This document shows, piece by piece, positions 1 to 8,156 of a DNA stretch of 64,000 nucleotides. The stretch comes from an uncultured Chloroflexota bacterium. GTDB taxonomy: Bacteria; Chloroflexota; UBA11872. The position numbers were made by a program, and so were the translations under genes. The notes beneath the pieces are model-generated. The model ran no database searches, had not been told where the DNA came from, and saw nothing but the letters and a program-made list of their open reading frames with translations. The stretch lies in the NCBI GenBank assembly GCA_958296175.1, contig OY282448.1:969899-1033898 (forward strand), written 5' to 3'. Position 1 is the stretch's first letter, and each line of letters begins with the position of its first letter.

Positions 1-228
1 GAACCCTGTCCGGTCGCCGTCAGGGTCGCGCACCGTGCGCAACCGAACCCGCGCCTGCCGGCGGCCGGTGTTGAACGGTGGATCGGTGTAGATCAGATCG
101 ACCGATTCGGACGCCATGCTGCGTAGAAGCGGCAGATTGTCGCCAAAGTAGACGGTGCCGCGTTCGCCTGCGTCGACGTGACGCTCGTTCGGGGGCGTGC
201 GCGAGACGCCGACTTTGTCGGCGCTCAT
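1..228 (-). CDS. Site-specific DNA methyltransferase, N-terminal fragment
   Basis: This gene starts with ATG at 228 and runs off the left edge, so only the first 76 residues are visible. They contain the stretch YFGDNLPLL followed by SVDLIYTDPPFNTG. The TDPPFNTG part is the catalytic (D/N/S)PP(Y/F) motif of amino-methyltransferases that make N6-methyladenine or N4-methylcytosine. Motif order suggests the beta class, and the next segment (RTVRDPDGDRTGF) is typical of the same proteins. The start overlaps the stop of the upstream hydrolase by four bases (ATGA), which suggests translational coupling. Whether a restriction enzyme accompanies it cannot be seen here. The product class is clear; the target base and recognition site are not. 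Confidence 0.85.
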   Translation of the reverse strand, partial: MSADKVGVSRTPPNERHVDAGERGTVYFGDNLPLLRSMASESVDLIYTDPPFNTGRRQARVRLRTVRDPDGDRTGF

Positions 229-1319
229 GCATCCTCCCGCAGCCGCGCGGCCAGCCACGGCTCCGCGGCCGTGCCAAACCATCGATGCTCGCCCGAGCGC
301 ACGTCGTGCACCAGATGGTCGTCGGCGTCGAGCAGGCGGTAGGCCGCGCGCGTAATCTCGACGTGCTCCGTGACGTTGGCCAGGCCGCGCGCGCCGTTGA
401 GCGGGTCGCGGTCGCCGGTTTCGATCAGCAGCGGCCGCGGCGCGGTCAACGCGCCCAGGTCGCCCATGTCCACGGCTTGCCAAAGGCCGGGCACGTAGTT
501 GCAGCCGCAGTTGTCGTTGATGTCCAGCAGCGAGTCGCGGAAGCCGTAGAAATAGCCGCTGACCACGGCCGCGCGCACGCGGTCGTCCAGCGCGGCCAGC
601 CAGAGCGTTTGCAAGCCGCCGCCGCTCAGACCCGCACAGCCAATGCGCCGCGGGTCGCAGTCCGCGCGCGTCTGGATGTAATCGAGCAGCCGCATCAGGT
701 CCCAGGTCCACATGCCGGTGACGGTCTGCCCCAGCGCAAGCGCGGCGAAATTGAGCGGCGTGCAGGTCGAGCGCATGAACGAGTCCTCGTCGTCCAGCTG
801 GCCCACGGGTTCGCGGCGTTCGCCGAAGGCGCGAGCGTCGGGCGCAAAGGCGATGAGCCCGGCCTGCGCAAAGCGCTCGGCGTAGGCCCCGTTGAAACGC
901 GCGATGGCGTCGGCCACGGCCGGGATGTCGCTGCGGCCGGCAGTCATGTTCTTGCCAGAACTGCCGTGGCCGTGCGGCGCAATCACCGCCGGCCGCCGCT
1001 CGCCGGGCCGCAGGTCGGCCGGCAGCAGCACGTAGAACGGCGTCACCACCTCGGGCTCGGTGTGAATCTCGACCCGCTGCCGCACGTAGCCCTCGCAGGG
1101 TATGGATTCGGTCACCACCGGCCGCGGGTCGGTGCGCCGCATCGAGTCGATGCCCGTGATACGCCGCAGATGCGCACGCACCGCCGCCCGCCAAGCCTCG
1201 AACCTGCTCGCGCTGCGCGTGTCCACCGGCATGCGCCGCCCCTCACGGTCGAACCGCGCGCGCAGCTCCTCGTGCGCCGGAAAGAAGCGCGTGAGCGCAG
1301 GGACGCGCGGCTCAGTCAT
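225..1319 (-). CDS. Alpha/beta hydrolase (dienelactone hydrolase/acetyl-xylan esterase-like)
   Basis: The protein has about 364 residues and an alpha/beta-hydrolase fold. The nucleophile elbow is in GCAGLSGGGLQTLW, an HGHGSSGKN segment can supply the oxyanion hole, and an acid and a His (GDRDP and DDHLVHD) follow near the C terminus. The closest families hydrolyse acyl or dienelactone esters and include acetyl-xylan esterase-like proteins. No signal peptide is seen, so it is probably cytoplasmic. ATG at 1319 is preferred; a GTG at 1337 lies directly after the stop of the upstream gene and would add six residues. It follows the beta-propeller gene and overlaps the methyltransferase start. A role in removing acyl groups from sugars handled by the neighbour is plausible but inferred. 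Confidence 0.8.
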   Translation of the reverse strand: MTEPRVPALTRFFPAHEELRARFDREGRRMPVDTRSASRFEAWRAAVRAHLRRITGIDSMRRTDPRPVVTESIPCEGYVRQRVEIHTEPEVVTPFYVLLPADLRPGERRPAVIAPHGHGSSGKNMTAGRSDIPAVADAIARFNGAYAERFAQAGLIAFAPDARAFGERREPVGQLDDEDSFMRSTCTPLNFAALALGQTVTGMWTWDLMRLLDYIQTRADCDPRRIGCAGLSGGGLQTLWLAALDDRVRAAVVSGYFYGFRDSLLDINDNCGCNYVPGLWQAVDMGDLGALTAPRPLLIETGDRDPLNGARGLANVTEHVEITRAAYRLLDADDHLVHDVRSGEHRWFGTAAEPWLAARLREDA

Positions 1320-1337
1320 GGATAGGCCAACAGGCAC

Positions 1338-2819
1338 TCACTGACGACCGAAGCTTATGGCGTGCAGCCGCGCGGCGCCGATGAGGTGGATGCGCAGGCG
1401 GATCGTGTCGTGCGGCAGGTCGCTCAGCCGCCGCTCGCGCCAGACCACGGGTTCGCGCAGACCGCCGCGGTGCAGCGGGCGGCAGTCGGCGCGGGCGAAG
1501 CCGTCCAGCGGCGCGCCGCCGTCAGGTCCCAGGACCTCCACCTCCGCCCAGCTGCGCCCCTGCTGCACCTCGCTGACGTTGAGCGTGAGCCTGCCGCGGC
1601 GGTCCGGAAGCCGCAGCGGCCGCGTGACGACGTGGCCGGGCGTCTCGCGGTCGACGGTTTCCAGACAGGTGAAACGGTCGCGCTCCAGCGTGGCCAGCCC
1701 CATGCGCGAGAGGCGGTTGGCGCCGATCTGCTGGTCGCCCCGCCAGCGCGAAGCCTCGGGCACGTTGCCCATCGGCCACTGCGTCCACTCCTCGCCGTTG
1801 CCGGTGTAGAAAAGATAGACCCGCTCACCGTGTTCGATCAGCTTGTCCGACGGCATCAGCGCGCCGCCGTCCCAGGCCCCGCGCGGGCCGCGCCGCACGA
1901 GCGGCTGATGCGGCTGGATGCGCGCGAAGCGGTCGCCGTCCCGGCTGACCGCCAGGCGGATGTCCGAGCAATACACGCCGCGCACGCCCGCGCCGGTGGG
2001 CGCGTACCAGCCGTATTCGTAGGCCAGCACGTACTGCCCGGCGTACGGCGCCAGCGCCAGGTAATGGTTCTCCTGCTCGCGCCCGTCGTTTGGGTGCAGG
2101 ATTGGGTTGCCGTCGATGGCCCGCAGATGTTCGATGTCGGGGCCGCAGGCCAGATGCTTGACGCGCACGCGCTCCGGGCCGGGCTTGGCGGCGGGCGCCA
2201 GGCCCTGCCACACCATTTTGAAGCGGCGGGCGGGGTCGGGGTCCTGAGCGTCGATGACCAGCGCCACGATGTCCGGGTTGGGGCGGTCCCACGCAGGCAG
2301 CCGAACGCGCGCCTGCTCGGACCAGTGAATCCCGTCCGGCGAGTAGGCCGCGCGGATCTCCCCATCGCGCGGCGGGCCGTTGGCCAGCATCTTGTAGCGG
2401 CGCGCCGGGTCGGCCTCGTCCAGGTCCTTGACCACCGGCCCCCAGCCCAGCAGGCAGATGTTGTTGTCGCGGCTGCCGCGGTAGTCGTGCAGCCCCAGGC
2501 GCGGCTTTTCCCAGTGCACGCCGTCGTCGCTGACCGCATAGCCAGTCGACCACAGGCGCTCCATGCTCAGGTCGCTGCCGGCGTACCAGCACTTGAACAG
2601 CCGCTCCTCGGCGTCGTAGAGCACCGTGCGCCCTTCCCACGGCCGCGCCTGCAGCGCGTCCCACTCGTGCGCGTCGCCCAGCGGCAGCACCGGGTTGTCG
2701 GGATGCTTGCGCGCCGGGCAAACCGCGTGCGCCGTATTGCGCCGCTCGGCCACGTCGGCCAGATCGAGAAAGAGCAGACGCCCGCCCGGCGCAACCACAC
2801 GCACCCCGCTCCCCGTCAT
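1338..2819 (-). CDS. Five-bladed beta-propeller glycosidase-like protein (GH32/GH43 superfamily type)
   Basis: The protein has 493 residues from ATG 2819 (MTGSGVRVV); an in-frame codon at 2849 would add ten residues without an evident ribosome site. Blades carry repeated motifs such as KCWYAGSD, YAVSDDGVHWEKP, AAYSPDGIHWSEQ and FKMVWQG, as in GH32/GH43/GH62-type propellers. A C-terminal beta-sandwich (about residues 395-490) holds WAEVEVLGPDG. It resembles the gene at 12755-14158 in domain order and motifs, so the two are paralogues. No secretion signal is seen. It is followed immediately by the esterase-like gene. Substrate and catalytic residues cannot be assigned from sequence alone; a beta-fructosidase or arabinosidase/xylosidase-like activity is possible. 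Confidence 0.75.
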   Translation of the reverse strand: MTGSGVRVVAPGGRLLFLDLADVAERRNTAHAVCPARKHPDNPVLPLGDAHEWDALQARPWEGRTVLYDAEERLFKCWYAGSDLSMERLWSTGYAVSDDGVHWEKPRLGLHDYRGSRDNNICLLGWGPVVKDLDEADPARRYKMLANGPPRDGEIRAAYSPDGIHWSEQARVRLPAWDRPNPDIVALVIDAQDPDPARRFKMVWQGLAPAAKPGPERVRVKHLACGPDIEHLRAIDGNPILHPNDGREQENHYLALAPYAGQYVLAYEYGWYAPTGAGVRGVYCSDIRLAVSRDGDRFARIQPHQPLVRRGPRGAWDGGALMPSDKLIEHGERVYLFYTGNGEEWTQWPMGNVPEASRWRGDQQIGANRLSRMGLATLERDRFTCLETVDRETPGHVVTRPLRLPDRRGRLTLNVSEVQQGRSWAEVEVLGPDGGAPLDGFARADCRPLHRGGLREPVVWRERRLSDLPHDTIRLRIHLIGAARLHAISFGRQ

Positions 2820-2902
2820 CGCCACCCCCGCGCAGCCCCAAACCAGCACCCGTCCAGCCGCACCATAGCGCGGGCGGCCGCGCTGACACAGCCTGGATGG
2901 CC

Positions 2903-2940
2903 GCCGTGCGGGTTAGCTGCCGTGCGGGTTAGCTGCCGTG
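2903..2940. repeat. 16-bp tandem duplication across the Fic gene stop
   Basis: The unit GCCGTGCGGGTTAGCT occurs at 2903-2918 and again at 2919-2934, followed by a partial third copy. The TAA stop of the Fic gene lies in the second unit (2929-2931), so the repeat covers the last codons and the 3' flank. Confidence 0.8.
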
Positions 2941-4077
2941 CGAGCGTTTGCTCAACAGGTGGACGTAGGGTTCGTAGAGGAAGCGGAGGTGGCGGGTTTG
3001 GCCTGTGATTTCGCGCAGGAGACCCAGGCGTTCGCCCAGACCGATCAGCTTTCTCGCCGTTGGCGGACTCACGCCCAGCCGCTTGGCGGCGGCGTCGACG
3101 CTTATCACCGGTTGCGCCATCAGCGCGTCCACCAGGGCGCCGGCCCGCGGGTTTCCGCGCGACAGGCCGCGCAGCTGCGCCGTATGCACGTCCTTCATCG
3201 CCAAAATGGCCCGTGCGGTTGCCGCCGCCTCCGCCGCGACCGCGGCGACTCCTCGCAGAAAGAAGGTGATCCATCCCTCCCAGTCGCCGCCGTCGTGCAC
3301 CTGCTGAAGGTGGTCCACGTACGATTGCCGGTGCTCGTGCAGGTAGTGCGACAGGTACAGGAGAGGCCGCTGCAGAACGCCGTGGTGCATCAGCAGCAGC
3401 GTGATGAGGAGCCGGCCCATCCGCCCGTTGCCATCGACGAACGGATGGATGTTCTCGAACTGGGCATGGGCCAGACCGCAGTGAACCAACGGCGGGATGC
3501 GGCCTGGCTGGTGGAGAAAGCGCTCGAATTCGGCCATGGCTTCCGGCACCAGCCCCGGCGGCGGGGGGACATATCTGGCGTCCGCGGGCGCGTCGCCTGG
3601 AGCGCCGATCCAGTTCTGGGTCGTCCGGAACTCGCCTGGATACCGCGCGCCGCCGCGCGCGCCGTGCATCAGGACCTCGTGAACCTCGCGCAGGAGACGC
3701 GAGGAAATTGGAAGGGTATGGACGCGCTCCAGGGCGTAGTCGAGCGCGTCGACGTGATTGGCCACGTCCCGCACGTCGGACCGCACGGGCCGGTGTGAAA
3801 TGCGGGCCTCGAACGCCAGCAGGTCGACGAGCGTTGCCTGGGTTCCCTCGATCCGCGACGACAGCACCGCCTCGTTACGGGTGTACATGGCGACGAACAG
3901 CTCGGGGTTGGGCAGGATCGACCCCACGCCGTCGAGCCGGCCGAGCGCGACGTCCGCCTCGCTCAGCAACGCGACCAGCGCCGCATCCATGCGCAGCGGC
4001 GGGTCGGGCGGCAGCGGCTTGGGGATGAACGCGCGGTAGCCGGCGGACTGTTGCTGGTATACGCCCGCTCTGCTCAT
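2929..4077 (-). CDS. Fic family protein (AMPylator-like) with N-terminal inhibitory motif and C-terminal winged helix
   Basis: The 382-residue protein has a Fic_N region, a Fic core with the active-site motif HPFVDGNGRMGRLL (residues 211-224), and a C-terminal winged-helix DNA-binding region (about 310-375, with AKRLGVSPPTARKLIGLGERLG). The motif is the full HxFx(D/E)GNGRxGR pattern, so nucleotidyl transfer, usually AMP onto a hydroxyl side chain, should be possible. Residues 73-78 (SSRIEG) match the inhibitory SxxxE(G/N) motif that sits on the N-terminal side in class II Fic proteins, so the enzyme is probably auto-inhibited and needs no separate antitoxin. The helix-turn-helix suggests self-regulation. 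The upstream intergenic region holds repeated AT-rich elements that could be operators. Target protein unknown. Confidence 0.92.
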   Translation of the reverse strand: MSRAGVYQQQSAGYRAFIPKPLPPDPPLRMDAALVALLSEADVALGRLDGVGSILPNPELFVAMYTRNEAVLSSRIEGTQATLVDLLAFEARISHRPVRSDVRDVANHVDALDYALERVHTLPISSRLLREVHEVLMHGARGGARYPGEFRTTQNWIGAPGDAPADARYVPPPPGLVPEAMAEFERFLHQPGRIPPLVHCGLAHAQFENIHPFVDGNGRMGRLLITLLLMHHGVLQRPLLYLSHYLHEHRQSYVDHLQQVHDGGDWEGWITFFLRGVAAVAAEAAATARAILAMKDVHTAQLRGLSRGNPRAGALVDALMAQPVISVDAAAKRLGVSPPTARKLIGLGERLGLLREITGQTRHLRFLYEPYVHLLSKRSHGS

Positions 4078-4144
4078 CGGCCGGCGCTGCCGTTCCGAAG
4101 CGGTCCGTGCGCCGCCCGCGGACGCGGGCGGCTGCGAACCATGC

Positions 4145-4181
4145 GGCGCCTGTGCTGTAAAAAACTTTCGTTACAGGCGCC
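4145..4181. promoter_or_regulatory. Nested inverted repeat upstream of the Fic gene
   Basis: A perfect 9-bp stem GGCGCCTGT (4145-4153) / ACAGGCGCC (4173-4181) encloses an AT-rich centre that itself has CTGTAA (4155-4160) / TTACAG (4171-4176). The right arm contains TTTCGTTACA, shared with two further elements downstream. It lies 68-104 bases upstream of the Fic start and could be an operator for that protein's winged-helix domain or a transcript hairpin. Confidence 0.5.
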
Positions 4182-4190
4182 TGCTGCTCT

Positions 4191-4350
4191 ATGCGAAAGA
4201 AATGGGCGCTTTTTTTTCGTTACATCGCAACAGGCCAGTGCTGGCGCCCCGCGATTGTTCACAGACCGTTCGTGAGACAAGGAAAGAGATTTTCATTGTA
4301 CGGGTCGTCTGCACCATGCGAAAGCAAAGGCGCGGTTTTTTTCGTTACAT
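4191..4350. repeat. Two 35-bp near-identical AT-rich elements
   Basis: Copies at 4191-4225 and 4316-4350 both begin ATGCGAAAG and end TTTTTTTCGTTACAT; only the middle (about positions 10-20) differs. CGAAA near the left end and TTTCG near the right end make each an imperfect inverted repeat. The stretch 4351-4608 between the second copy and the dehydrogenase holds no convincing gene. The elements stand out from the surrounding GC-rich DNA. Confidence 0.6.
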
Positions 4351-4608
4351 GCAAAATTCCGGCGTGCACGCGGCGAATCGAAGGGGCTGGCGGCCCGCGG
4401 GCGTCTGCGCGCGTCCGTTCCAGGGCCGCGCGTGGACGGCAGCGGGGCAGGCTGCGGGGGATTCGACCCGCCGGGCGGCGAGCGGCGCGGCTGCCGAGGG
4501 ATTCCCGCCCCGTGTCGAGCGCCGCGTTTCACGCACGGGGCGGGGGCGGGCTATGGGCGGAACGACGGGCGCTGCGGGCTTCCCTGGACGGGCGGGCGGG
4601 GCTTCGGT

Positions 4609-5661
4609 TCACGGTTGGGCGTCCATGTCGATCAGGACTTTGCCGCATTCGCCGGTGAGGACGGTTTGCATGGCGTCTTCGAAGTTGGCCAGCGGGAAGC
4701 GGTGGGTCAGCATGGGGGCCAGCTCGGCGCCGTGGCGCAGCAGGAAGGCTTCGGTGCGGTACCAGGTGTCCCAGATCAGGCGGCCGGTCACGCCGTAGGC
4801 CTCCAGACCTTTGAACATGAAGTGTTCGGCCAGGTCGATGGTGACCGGCTCGGGCGGGATGCCCAGGAACACGAGCTTGCCGCCGTTTTCGGAGGTTTGC
4901 AGAGCCTGCGTCAGCGCCTGCTGGTTGCCCGACATTTCCAGGCTGACGGTGGGCCGGCAGCCCAGCGCGTCCACGATCTCATCGCCCAGGCGCGGGCTGG
5001 CGGCGTCCAGCGCCGCGTGCGCGCCCAGGGTTTCGGCCAGCGCGCGGCGGTAGGGCGCCACGTCGGTGGCCACAATCGGATAGGCGCCGGCCGAGCGCGC
5101 CACCGCAATGGCCATCAGCCCCATGGGGCCGCAGCCGTAGACGGCCACCGGCTGCCCCGACACGTCGTACCGCATGGCGGCGTGCACCGCGTTGCCCAGC
5201 GGCTCGAACAGCACGGCGTGCTCCAGCGGCATGCCGGACGGCACGCGCCAGGCGACCCGGCGCGGCACCGCCACGTAGTCGGCAAACCCGCCGGAGACGT
5301 CAATGCCCAGAATGCGCAGGTTTTCGCACACGTGCGCGCGGCCGGTGCGGCAGGGGCGGCAGGCGCCGTCGAACAAGTGGCTTTCCACCGCCACCAGGTC
5401 GCCGCGCTGGAAGTCCGTGACCTGCGGCCCCAGCTCGGCCACCTCGCCCACAATCTCGTGGCCGAGCGTGACGGGCGTGGGGAAGTTGGCCGCCGCCCAG
5501 CCGTCCCACAGGTACAGATGCTTGTCCGACCCGCAGATACCGGCGCGCCGCACGCGCAGCAGCAGCTCGTCGGGGCCGGGTTCGGGCCGCTGGAGTTCGG
5601 TCAGCCGCGCGCCGCGTTCGGGCGCGACCTTGCGAACGGTCAGCATGGGAGGCGCGGGCAT
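4609..5661 (-). CDS. Zinc-dependent medium-chain dehydrogenase (threonine 3-dehydrogenase-like)
   Basis: The 350-residue protein belongs to the zinc medium-chain dehydrogenases. Catalytic zinc ligands are visible in RAGICGSDKHLY (Cys) and TLGHEIVGEV (His-Glu). The structural zinc loop is partial (HLFDGACRPCRTGRAHVC), and the NAD-binding GCGPMGLMA motif follows. The ICGSDKHLYLWDGW segment strongly resembles L-threonine 3-dehydrogenase, which oxidises threonine to 2-amino-3-oxobutyrate; a polyol or other sugar-alcohol dehydrogenase remains possible. ATG 5661 is chosen because a TATAGT box ends six bases before it, which suggests a leaderless message; ATG 5646 is the alternative. It diverges from the desaturase gene. 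Confidence 0.85.
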   Translation of the reverse strand: MPAPPMLTVRKVAPERGARLTELQRPEPGPDELLLRVRRAGICGSDKHLYLWDGWAAANFPTPVTLGHEIVGEVAELGPQVTDFQRGDLVAVESHLFDGACRPCRTGRAHVCENLRILGIDVSGGFADYVAVPRRVAWRVPSGMPLEHAVLFEPLGNAVHAAMRYDVSGQPVAVYGCGPMGLMAIAVARSAGAYPIVATDVAPYRRALAETLGAHAALDAASPRLGDEIVDALGCRPTVSLEMSGNQQALTQALQTSENGGKLVFLGIPPEPVTIDLAEHFMFKGLEAYGVTGRLIWDTWYRTEAFLLRHGAELAPMLTHRFPLANFEDAMQTVLTGECGKVLIDMDAQP

Positions 5662-5667
5662 GCGTTT

Positions 5668-5673
5668 ACTATA
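5668..5673 (-). promoter_or_regulatory. -10 box (TATAGT) of a leaderless start
   Basis: TATAGT on the minus strand is separated by six bases (AAACGC) from ATG 5661. This places the predicted transcription start at the A of the start codon. No clear -35 box or Shine-Dalgarno is seen. Confidence 0.55.
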
Positions 5674-5770
5674 GGACGCGTAGGCGGCCGGCCGCACCCC
5701 GCCCTGGCCCGGCGGCGGCAGGCGCCCCGACGGGTTCGTTTCGCGCGCTGACGATTCGAGAGGCGGCAAT

Positions 5771-6916
5771 ATGGCGCATCAGCCGCTGGCCGAGGTGCGT
5801 AACGACCTGCGCGTGCGGTGGTACCGCTGCCCCATCGAGCGCGAGACCTTGCGCCAGCTCATGCAGCGCAGCGACGCGCAGGGGTGGCTGCAAGCCGGCG
5901 GGCATCTCGCGCTCTTCGTCGTGACGGGAACGCTGGCCTTCGCAGCCTGGGCAAATCAGGCGTGGGTCGGGTTTGCCCTGGCGCTCTTTGCCCACGGGAC
6001 GGTCGGCAAGTTCTTCTCGGGCGTCGCCACGCACGAGCTGGGCCACGGCACGGTCTTCCGAACCAGGTGGCTCAACAAGGCGTTTCTCTATCTGTTCAGC
6101 CTCGTTGGCTGGTGGGACCCCTTCGACTACGCCAGCAGCCACACCTACCACCACCGCTACACGCTGCACCCCGAAGGTGACCGCGAAGTCCTGCTGCCCT
6201 TGAAACCCACGGTGGGCGCGACGTTTCTGTTGCAGATGTTCACCGTCAACCTGCTCACGCAGCGGGGCCGCGTCTTCGGCAAGGGCGGGCTGATTTCCAC
6301 GCTGCTCAGCACGGTGCGCGCGGCGCGCGGCACGGTTGGCCCCATGGACGCGCCCAGCAACGAGTGGCTGCAAGCGCTGCACGAGGACCAGCCGGCGCAG
6401 CACCGCCGGTCGATCTGGTGGTCGCGCGGGCTGCTGGCGTTTCACGGCGCGGTGCTGGCCGCGTCCATCGCCAGCGGCCTGTGGGTGCTGCCGCTGCTGC
6501 TGACGTTCTTCCCGTTCATCGGGAACTGGCTGAGCTACTTCGTCGGCCTGCCGCAGCACTGCGGGTTGATCGACAACACGCCGGACTTCCGCAAGAGCGT
6601 GCGCTCGATGAAGCTCGACCCGCTGTCCGAGTTTCTCTACTGGCGCATGAACTGGCACACCGAACACCACATGTTCGCCGGCGTGCCCTGCTACAACCTG
6701 AAGAAGCTGCACCGGGCCGTGGCGCACGACATGCCCGAGCCGCGCACGCTGGCGGGCGCCTGGCGCGAGATGCTGGCGGTGTGGGAACGGCAGCAGACCG
6801 AGCCGGCCTATCAATTCGACACGCCGCTGCCCGCCGGCGCGGGCCGCGCGCGCACCCGCGAGGCAGACGCGCTGGACGCCTCCATCGGCGACCTGCCGCC
6901 GCAGGAGTTGCGCTAA
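5771..6916 (+). CDS. Membrane fatty acid desaturase
   Basis: The 381-residue protein carries the three histidine boxes of membrane-bound di-iron desaturases and hydroxylases: HELGH (88-92), HTYHH (124-128) and HTEHH (296-300), plus LPQHCGL near 261-267. Hydrophobic segments lie near residues 45-85, 103-118 and 222-260, consistent with an integral membrane enzyme that introduces a double bond or hydroxyl into acyl chains or a related lipid. GAGAGG at 5758-5763 is a well-placed ribosome site for ATG 5771. The gene diverges from the dehydrogenase and is followed by the selenocysteine tRNA. Substrate and regiospecificity cannot be read from sequence. Confidence 0.9.
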   Translation: MAHQPLAEVRNDLRVRWYRCPIERETLRQLMQRSDAQGWLQAGGHLALFVVTGTLAFAAWANQAWVGFALALFAHGTVGKFFSGVATHELGHGTVFRTRWLNKAFLYLFSLVGWWDPFDYASSHTYHHRYTLHPEGDREVLLPLKPTVGATFLLQMFTVNLLTQRGRVFGKGGLISTLLSTVRAARGTVGPMDAPSNEWLQALHEDQPAQHRRSIWWSRGLLAFHGAVLAASIASGLWVLPLLLTFFPFIGNWLSYFVGLPQHCGLIDNTPDFRKSVRSMKLDPLSEFLYWRMNWHTEHHMFAGVPCYNLKKLHRAVAHDMPEPRTLAGAWREMLAVWERQQTEPAYQFDTPLPAGAGRARTREADALDASIGDLPPQELR

Positions 6917-7034
6917 ACCGCAGCCAGACTCCGGCGGGCGTCGATCTCCCGGCCCCGAACCCCACGGCCCCCGAACCCCCGTGGCCGCCATCCGCGAGCC
7001 AGCTTCGCGCTGTCGAACCTGTTAGCGTGACGGC

Positions 7035-7129
7035 GGAGGTGGGAGGGGCCGGGTGGTCTCCGCGGTCTTCAAAACCGTTGTGGGGCGCTGGTCAGCGTCC
7101 CAGGTGGGTTCGACTCCCATGCACCTCCG
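7035..7129 (+). tRNA. selC: tRNA-Sec (anticodon TCA)
   Basis: This 95-base tRNA has the special features of selenocysteine tRNA. The acceptor stem is long (GGAGGTGG against GCACCTCC, last pair mismatched). The D stem has six pairs (GGGGCC / GGTCTC) with a four-base loop. The anticodon loop is CTTCAAA with anticodon TCA, which reads UGA. The variable arm is very long (GGGGCGCTG / CAGCGTCCC), and the T loop is TTCGACT. Discriminator G73 is followed by CCC, so CCA is probably added after transcription. The presence of selC implies that the genome also encodes SelA, SelB and SelD and at least one selenoprotein; none of these is in the window. Confidence 0.93.
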
Positions 7130-7379
7130 CCCAGACTGGTTTTCCCTCTCTTTTCAAGGGGCGGGGAGAGTGCGGGTAACGAGCGGGGGCAGCGCGCGGG
7201 AGACGCTTTCCCCCATCCGTCATCTCGGTCGGCCCCTCGCTCTCACCCCCGCGCCGCGGGCCCAGAGGACGAACGAGGGCGGCCGCCGGCGGCCCTGGGC
7301 GCCCGCAGCGTCCCGAACGTCCGCATAATGCACGGGCCGAGGCGCGTTCCTCGGCTGTTCCGCGTGGAGGCCCTTCAGC

Positions 7380-8117
7380 GTGTCGGTGCTCATCATTGCC
7401 GACGTGCATGCCAACCTCCCGGCGCTGGAAGCCGTGCTGCACGACGCCGGCGAGGTGGACGAAATCTGGTCCCTGGGCGACCTGGTCGGCTACGGGCCGC
7501 ACCCTGGCGAGGTGCTGCGGCTGCTGCGCGCCAAACCGTTCCGCACGCTGGCCGGCAACCACGACTGGGGGTCCGTGGGCAAAGCCGACCTGTCCGTCTT
7601 CAACGCCGACGCGCGCGCGGCCTGCCAGTGGACGGCGCAGGCGTTGTCCGACGACGAGCGCGGCTTCCTGCGCGGGCTGGAGACGGCGGACGTGTTCGGC
7701 GGCGTGTCGGCGGCGCACGGCAGCCCGCGCAATCCCGTCTGGGAATACCTGACCAACGCGCGCCTGGCAGCCATCAACTTCGGCTATTTCAGCACGCAGG
7801 CCTGCCTGGTGGGGCACACCCACGTGCCGGCCGTGTTCCGCTGGCGCCGCGGCGTGGGCGAGGCCGGCGCCGTCACGGCCGCCGCGCCGGAGCTGGACGC
7901 CCCCATCGCGCCCGGCGATGACCGCCTGATTCTCAACCCCGGCAGCGTGGGCCAGCCGCGCGACGGCGACCCGCGCGCCGCCTATGCCCGCTACCAGCCA
8001 GGCAGCGGCGAGTTCAGCGTCCACCGCACGGCCTACGACGTCGCCGCCACCCAAGACGCCATGTATCGGGCCGGCCTGCCCGACCGCCTGGCGCTGCGGC
8101 TGCAATACGGCGCGTAA
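7380..8117 (+). CDS. Calcineurin-like metallophosphoesterase (YfcE/MJ0936 type)
   Basis: The 245-residue protein shows the metal-binding motifs of small bacterial phosphodiesterases in order: DVHAN, SLGDLVGYGP, GNHDW, AAHGSP and VGHTHVP. These bind two metal ions, often manganese, and hydrolyse phosphodiesters or phosphomonoesters. A loop of about 25 residues between GHTH and the last conserved segment (LNPGSVGQPRDGDPRAAY) is rich in Ala and Gly. GTG at 7380 is preferred because GGAGG lies at 7366-7370. No signal peptide is seen. Natural substrate unknown; similar proteins have been linked to cyclic nucleotides and nucleic-acid ends. Confidence 0.88.
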   Translation: MSVLIIADVHANLPALEAVLHDAGEVDEIWSLGDLVGYGPHPGEVLRLLRAKPFRTLAGNHDWGSVGKADLSVFNADARAACQWTAQALSDDERGFLRGLETADVFGGVSAAHGSPRNPVWEYLTNARLAAINFGYFSTQACLVGHTHVPAVFRWRRGVGEAGAVTAAAPELDAPIAPGDDRLILNPGSVGQPRDGDPRAAYARYQPGSGEFSVHRTAYDVAATQDAMYRAGLPDRLALRLQYGA

Positions 8118-8156
8118 CAGAAACGCGCGTCGCGGCCGCCGACGGGACACCCCGCC

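Noticed and set aside
4191..4350. Two short similar peptides starting MRK from the repeated elements upstream of the Fic gene
   Set aside because: The similarity follows from the DNA repeat; no Shine-Dalgarno precedes either ATG and the frames run on into low-complexity sequence.
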